Below are positions 60,934 through 64,000 of a DNA stretch of 64,000 bases, in pieces. Within the stretch, counting starts at the first letter, position 1; every line of letters begins with the position of its first letter. The notes beneath the pieces were generated by a model. It saw nothing but the letters and a program-made list of their open reading frames with translations, was not told the origin of the DNA and made no database searches. Origin of the DNA: Blautia sp. MSJ-19 (GTDB lineage Bacteria; Bacillota; Clostridia; Lachnospirales; Lachnospiraceae); the NCBI RefSeq assembly GCF_018918125.1, contig NZ_JAHLQA010000007.1, positions 124,001-188,000 of the forward strand, written 5' to 3'. The translations under genes and the position numbers were made by a program.

Positions 60934-62955
60934 ATGAAGAGTGATTACCCAAAGATTTTTGAACCGATAACAATTAAAAGAACTACTATTAAAAACCGTA
61001 TTGCAATGACCCCGATGGGAACAAACTACGGTGAGACAAGCGGTGAGATGAGTAACCGTCATATGAATTATTACTCACTCCGTGCAAAAGGCGGCACAGG
61101 TCTTATCATTCTGGAAAATGCCAACATTGAGTATCCGGTAGGATCCAACGGTACCAGTCAGATCCGTATTGACCACGACAGCTTTATGCCGCGTTATTAT
61201 CAGCTCGTAGAAAACCTTCATAAGAATGGTGCTACAGTAGCAATCCAGGTAAACCATGCCGGAGCATCTGCTTCTTCTGCAAGAACCGGAATGGAAACCG
61301 TATCTTCTTCAAATATCCCGACAAAGGCCGGCGGAGAAGTTCCGCGTCCGATGACAAAGGAAGAAATCCTTACAACTGTTAAAAAATATGGAGAGGCTGC
61401 AAAGCGTGTCCAGGCAATCGGTTTTGATGCGATTGAGATCCACTGCGGACATTCTTATCTGATGAGCCAGTTCATCTCCCCTTACTATAATAAGAGAACA
61501 GACGAGTTCGGAGGTTCTGTTGAGAACCGTCTTCGTTTCCCACGTATGGTACTCGAAGAAGTTCGTAAGAATGTAGGACCTTGGTTCCCGATCATCGTCC
61601 GTATCTCTGCAGAAGAGAGAGTACCGGGTGGAAACACTCTGGAAGACACTCTGGAATATCTGGAATATCTCGATGAGTTCGTAGATATGTACGATGTTTC
61701 CTGTGCTCTGAACCCATCTCTTCAGTATCAGATCGACTCCAACTATCTTCCGGATGGATGGAGATCCTACATGGCAAGAGCCGTAAAGGATAAATTCAAG
61801 AAACCGGTTATCAATGCAGGTAACTACCGTGATCCTAAGATCGTCGAGAAAGTTCTCGAGAGTGGCGATGTAGATATCGTCGGAATGGGACGTGGTCTTA
61901 TCGCAGAGCCGAACTGGGTTAAAAAAGTAGAGAATGGCGAGGAAGATATTCTTCGTAAATGTATCTCATGTAATGTCGGATGTGCCGGAAACCGTATTGG
62001 TGTTAACCGCCCGATCCGTTGTACAGTCAACCCGGCTGTACCGGAAGGTGATATCTATAAAGCACTCAAAGTCAACAAGAACTGCAATGTTGTAGTTGTA
62101 GGTGGTGGTACAGCGGGTCTGGAAGCTGCATGTACAGCGGCCGAAGTAGGCTGTAACGTATTCGTTCTGGAAAAGAAGGATCACCTTGGAGGTCTCTCCA
62201 CATTTATTTCAGATCTTCCGAGCAAGACCCGTATGAAAGATTTCCCGAAATATCTGGAAGCACGTGCTGCCAGACTGAAAAATCTTTATGTTTTCCTGAA
62301 TACAGAAGCAACTGTTGAAAAGGTAAAACAGTTCAAGCCGGATATCGTTGTAAATGCAACAGGTTCCGTACCGCTTGTTCCGCCGATCAAAGGTCTCAAG
62401 GAAAATATCGAGGCCGGAAACGTGGCTACAATTTTTGATATGATCAACAACCTGAATGCCGGCAAATATCCGGATGAAGCATGCAAAGGCAAAAAAGTCG
62501 TTGTAGTCGGCGGTGGATCCGTTGGACTTGACGTGATCGAATATTTTGCACCTCGCGGAGCAGAGTGTACGATCATTGATATGCTTCCTCAGATCGGTAT
62601 GCTTGCAGACCCGATCACCAAATGTTCCATGCGTGAGACTCATGACAAATATGGTGTCAAGGAATATGTAAACACAGCGCTTCAGGAAGTAAAAGAAAAT
62701 GCATTTACAGTAAAACTTCCGGATGGACAGATCAAGGATATGGAATTCGACCTCGGATTCAACTGCCTTGGAATGCGTTCCAACAACCCGGTACTTCCGG
62801 AACTGGAAGAGGCGTTCAAGGATACAGATACTTATGTATACACCATCGGAGATTCCGTTCGTGCCCGTCGTATCATGGAAGGTACCATGGAAGGCCGTGC
62901 AGTACTGAACGTACTGGAATCTCAGGGATTCCTGCACTTAGAGCCGCTTGAATAA
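60934..62955 (+). CDS. Old Yellow Enzyme-type NADH:flavin oxidoreductase with Fe-S and FAD domains
   Basis: This 673-residue enzyme is of the 2,4-dienoyl-CoA reductase/trimethylamine dehydrogenase class. Residues 1-335 form an FMN TIM barrel with the active-site HCGHSYL motif (His170, His173) and QFISPYYNKRTDEFGGS. Cys343, Cys346, Cys350 and Cys363 bind a 4Fe-4S cluster. Residues about 383-640 carry two nucleotide motifs, VVVGGGTAGLEAA for FAD and VVVGGGSVGLDV for NAD(P)H. Such enzymes move electrons NAD(P)H-FAD-FeS-FMN and reduce a C=C conjugated to a carbonyl. 3-Dehydroshikimate is such an enone, so the gene context suggests it as substrate (inference). AGGAG precedes the ATG. Confidence 0.9.
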   Translation: MKSDYPKIFEPITIKRTTIKNRIAMTPMGTNYGETSGEMSNRHMNYYSLRAKGGTGLIILENANIEYPVGSNGTSQIRIDHDSFMPRYYQLVENLHKNGATVAIQVNHAGASASSARTGMETVSSSNIPTKAGGEVPRPMTKEEILTTVKKYGEAAKRVQAIGFDAIEIHCGHSYLMSQFISPYYNKRTDEFGGSVENRLRFPRMVLEEVRKNVGPWFPIIVRISAEERVPGGNTLEDTLEYLEYLDEFVDMYDVSCALNPSLQYQIDSNYLPDGWRSYMARAVKDKFKKPVINAGNYRDPKIVEKVLESGDVDIVGMGRGLIAEPNWVKKVENGEEDILRKCISCNVGCAGNRIGVNRPIRCTVNPAVPEGDIYKALKVNKNCNVVVVGGGTAGLEAACTAAEVGCNVFVLEKKDHLGGLSTFISDLPSKTRMKDFPKYLEARAARLKNLYVFLNTEATVEKVKQFKPDIVVNATGSVPLVPPIKGLKENIEAGNVATIFDMINNLNAGKYPDEACKGKKVVVVGGGSVGLDVIEYFAPRGAECTIIDMLPQIGMLADPITKCSMRETHDKYGVKEYVNTALQEVKENAFTVKLPDGQIKDMEFDLGFNCLGMRSNNPVLPELEEAFKDTDTYVYTIGDSVRARRIMEGTMEGRAVLNVLESQGFLHLEPLE

Positions 62956-62957
62956 AT

Positions 62958-63128
62958 GATACCAAGGCTTTAAAAGTACAAATGCTGAACCATGCTTACA
63001 TGGGGAAGCGTTTGAATTTAAAAGCCACTCAAACATGAGAAAGCAGCGAGTTGCGTAGCAAATCTGCGGATTTCTCATGTTTGCAGACTTGTGGGAATTG
63101 CGAAGCAATGGAACAAGTCGTGGGTATC
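62958..63128. repeat. Multi-hairpin element between reductase and aroE genes
   Basis: GATACC (62958-62963) and GGTATC (63123-63128) close a region with a perfect 13-bp hairpin CAAACATGAGAAA/TTTCTCATGTTTG (63030-63083). A second hairpin GACTTGT/ACAAGTC has an inner ATTGC/GCAAT (63086-63119). The two genes are probably still co-transcribed, since no T run follows. No gene is seen. Confidence 0.6.
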
Positions 63129-63166
63129 AGAATACATATCATATAAAAAGAAAAGAGGAAAAAATT

Positions 63167-64000
63167 ATGCCAAACGTAACAGGACATACAGAATTAGTAG
63201 GATTAATGGCTTACCCGATCCGTCATACACAGTCACCGACAACTCACAACCTCGCATATGACAAAAACGGTGATGACGTTATCCAGCTTGCATTTGAAGT
63301 AGACAACGATTCCCTGAAAGACGCTGTTCAGAGTATTCGTGCTCTCAAAATGCTTGGCTCCAACATCTCCATGCCGAATAAAACTGTTGTTCACAAATAT
63401 CTGGACGAAGTTGATGAAGCTGCCAAATTATGCGGTGCTATCAACACAGTTGTAAACATGCGCGACGAAAACGGACAGGTTACAGGAAAGCTCAAAGGCT
63501 ACAACACTGACGGTATGGGATACTGGCAGGGACTCAAAGAAGAAGGCATTGATTTCAAAGGAATGAAGATGGTTCTGATCGGAACCGGCGGAGCTGCTAC
63601 AGCAATTGCAGTACGCGGAGCTCTTGACGGAATCGCAGAGATCGAGATCTTCAACATCAAAGATAAATTCTACAGCCGTGGAGAAGAGATCGTTGACCTG
63701 ATCAACAAGAATACAAACTGCAAAGCTACAATGAATGACCTTGCAGACCATGACCTCCTCAAAGAAAAAATGCATGCAGCAGATCTGTTCTGCGATGCAA
63801 CAGGTGTAGGAATGCATCCACTGGAAGACCTTTCCAACATCCCGGATACTTCTTTCTTCAAGAAAGACCTGATCGTAACAGATACTGTTTATGCACCACG
63901 CGAAACTGTTATGATGAAACAGGCTAAAGAAGCAGGATGCGAAAAAGTTTACAATGGTATGAGCATGATGCTGTTCCAGGCACTGATCGCCATCAAACTG
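63167..64000 (+). CDS. aroE: Shikimate/quinate dehydrogenase, 3' end beyond the window
   Basis: This is an open frame of 278 codons from the ATG at 63167 (AGAGGAA upstream) to the window edge, with no stop. Family motifs are clear: a substrate-binding RHTQSP in place of the usual S-x-S loop, NISMPNK with the catalytic Lys, GAINTVV, KGYNTDG with the Asp, and the Rossmann loop LIGTGGAATA. The later MGTS-like region reads YNGMSMMLFQAL. The N-domain loop and the missing NRT motif after the Rossmann strands (NIKDKF) fit the YdiB-like group that prefers NAD and can act on quinate as well as shikimate. This distinction is tentative. Its context is the LysR-reductase cluster. Confidence 0.92.
   Translation, partial: MPNVTGHTELVGLMAYPIRHTQSPTTHNLAYDKNGDDVIQLAFEVDNDSLKDAVQSIRALKMLGSNISMPNKTVVHKYLDEVDEAAKLCGAINTVVNMRDENGQVTGKLKGYNTDGMGYWQGLKEEGIDFKGMKMVLIGTGGAATAIAVRGALDGIAEIEIFNIKDKFYSRGEEIVDLINKNTNCKATMNDLADHDLLKEKMHAADLFCDATGVGMHPLEDLSNIPDTSFFKKDLIVTDTVYAPRETVMMKQAKEAGCEKVYNGMSMMLFQALIAIKL

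Noticed and set aside
1-64000. tRNA, rRNA, tmRNA, RNase P or SRP RNA genes
   Set aside because: None of their conserved blocks was seen when reading the gaps on both strands. A covariance search was not possible here.

Overview
The window looks like chromosome of a Gram-positive, anaerobic gut Clostridium relative, most likely a Lachnospiraceae member close to Blautia (inference). The signs are the housekeeping order rho-rpmE-DUF1385-prmC-prfA, an oxygen-sensitive class III ribonucleotide reductase, ECF vitamin transporters, many YesM/YesN-type two-component systems, lipoprotein solute-binding proteins and GGAGG ribosome-binding sites. No rRNA, tRNA, CRISPR array, phage or transposase gene was seen.

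Layout. 1-3.9 kb: the end of an NhaC antiporter, a threonine aldolase, an AAA-ATPase-like protein that seems to have lost its nuclease core, and an RNase H. 3.9-7.3 kb: an ECF transporter (S component, fused double ATPase, T component). 7.3-8.2 kb: a gene-free stretch with a 53-bp tandem repeat, a long inverted-repeat pair and a chain of small palindromes. 8.2-9.2 kb: thiT behind a TPP riboswitch (minus strand). 9.3-11.9 kb: a YfhO-family membrane protein. 12.2-19.3 kb: a sugar ABC importer, its histidine kinase and response regulator, and a cytosolic GH30 glycosidase in one operon. 19.4-25.2 kb: an AGCS symporter, a Ser/Thr-rich lipoprotein, a FadR-type regulator with malic enzyme, a HisC-like aminotransferase and a small membrane exporter. 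25.5-37.9 kb: housekeeping genes (rho with a repeat-built linker, rpmE, prmC, prfA, a sugar nucleotidyltransferase, glmM, a TPR lipoprotein, hflX, and nrdD with a fused redoxin domain behind two NrdR boxes). 38.2-43.8 kb: an ACT protein with AzlCD, an ABC exporter pair and a chorismate mutase-shikimate kinase fusion. 44.0-53.5 kb: a ChvE/MmsA/MmsB-type monosaccharide importer followed by a membrane sugar sensor, histidine kinase, AraC-type response regulator and a second ChvE-like lipoprotein. 53.5-54.2 kb: two homologous 200-bp palindromic elements in opposite orientation. 54.2-64.0 kb: a quinate/shikimate-type catabolic island.

The island is the best candidate for an under-described system. 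A LysR regulator at 59.9 kb has a 19-bp palindrome beside its promoter. To its left, on the minus strand, lie an MFS carrier, a type I 3-dehydroquinate dehydratase with intact catalytic His and Lys, and, beyond a strong terminator, a three-gene TRAP transporter. To its right lie an Old Yellow Enzyme-type flavin/Fe-S reductase and a shikimate/quinate dehydrogenase that runs off the window. Because 3-dehydroshikimate is an enone, the reductase could saturate the ring and let the cell use quinate or shikimate as an electron sink. That step is inference. A separate CM-SK fusion elsewhere in the window fits biosynthesis, so the AroD/AroE copies here are probably dissimilatory.
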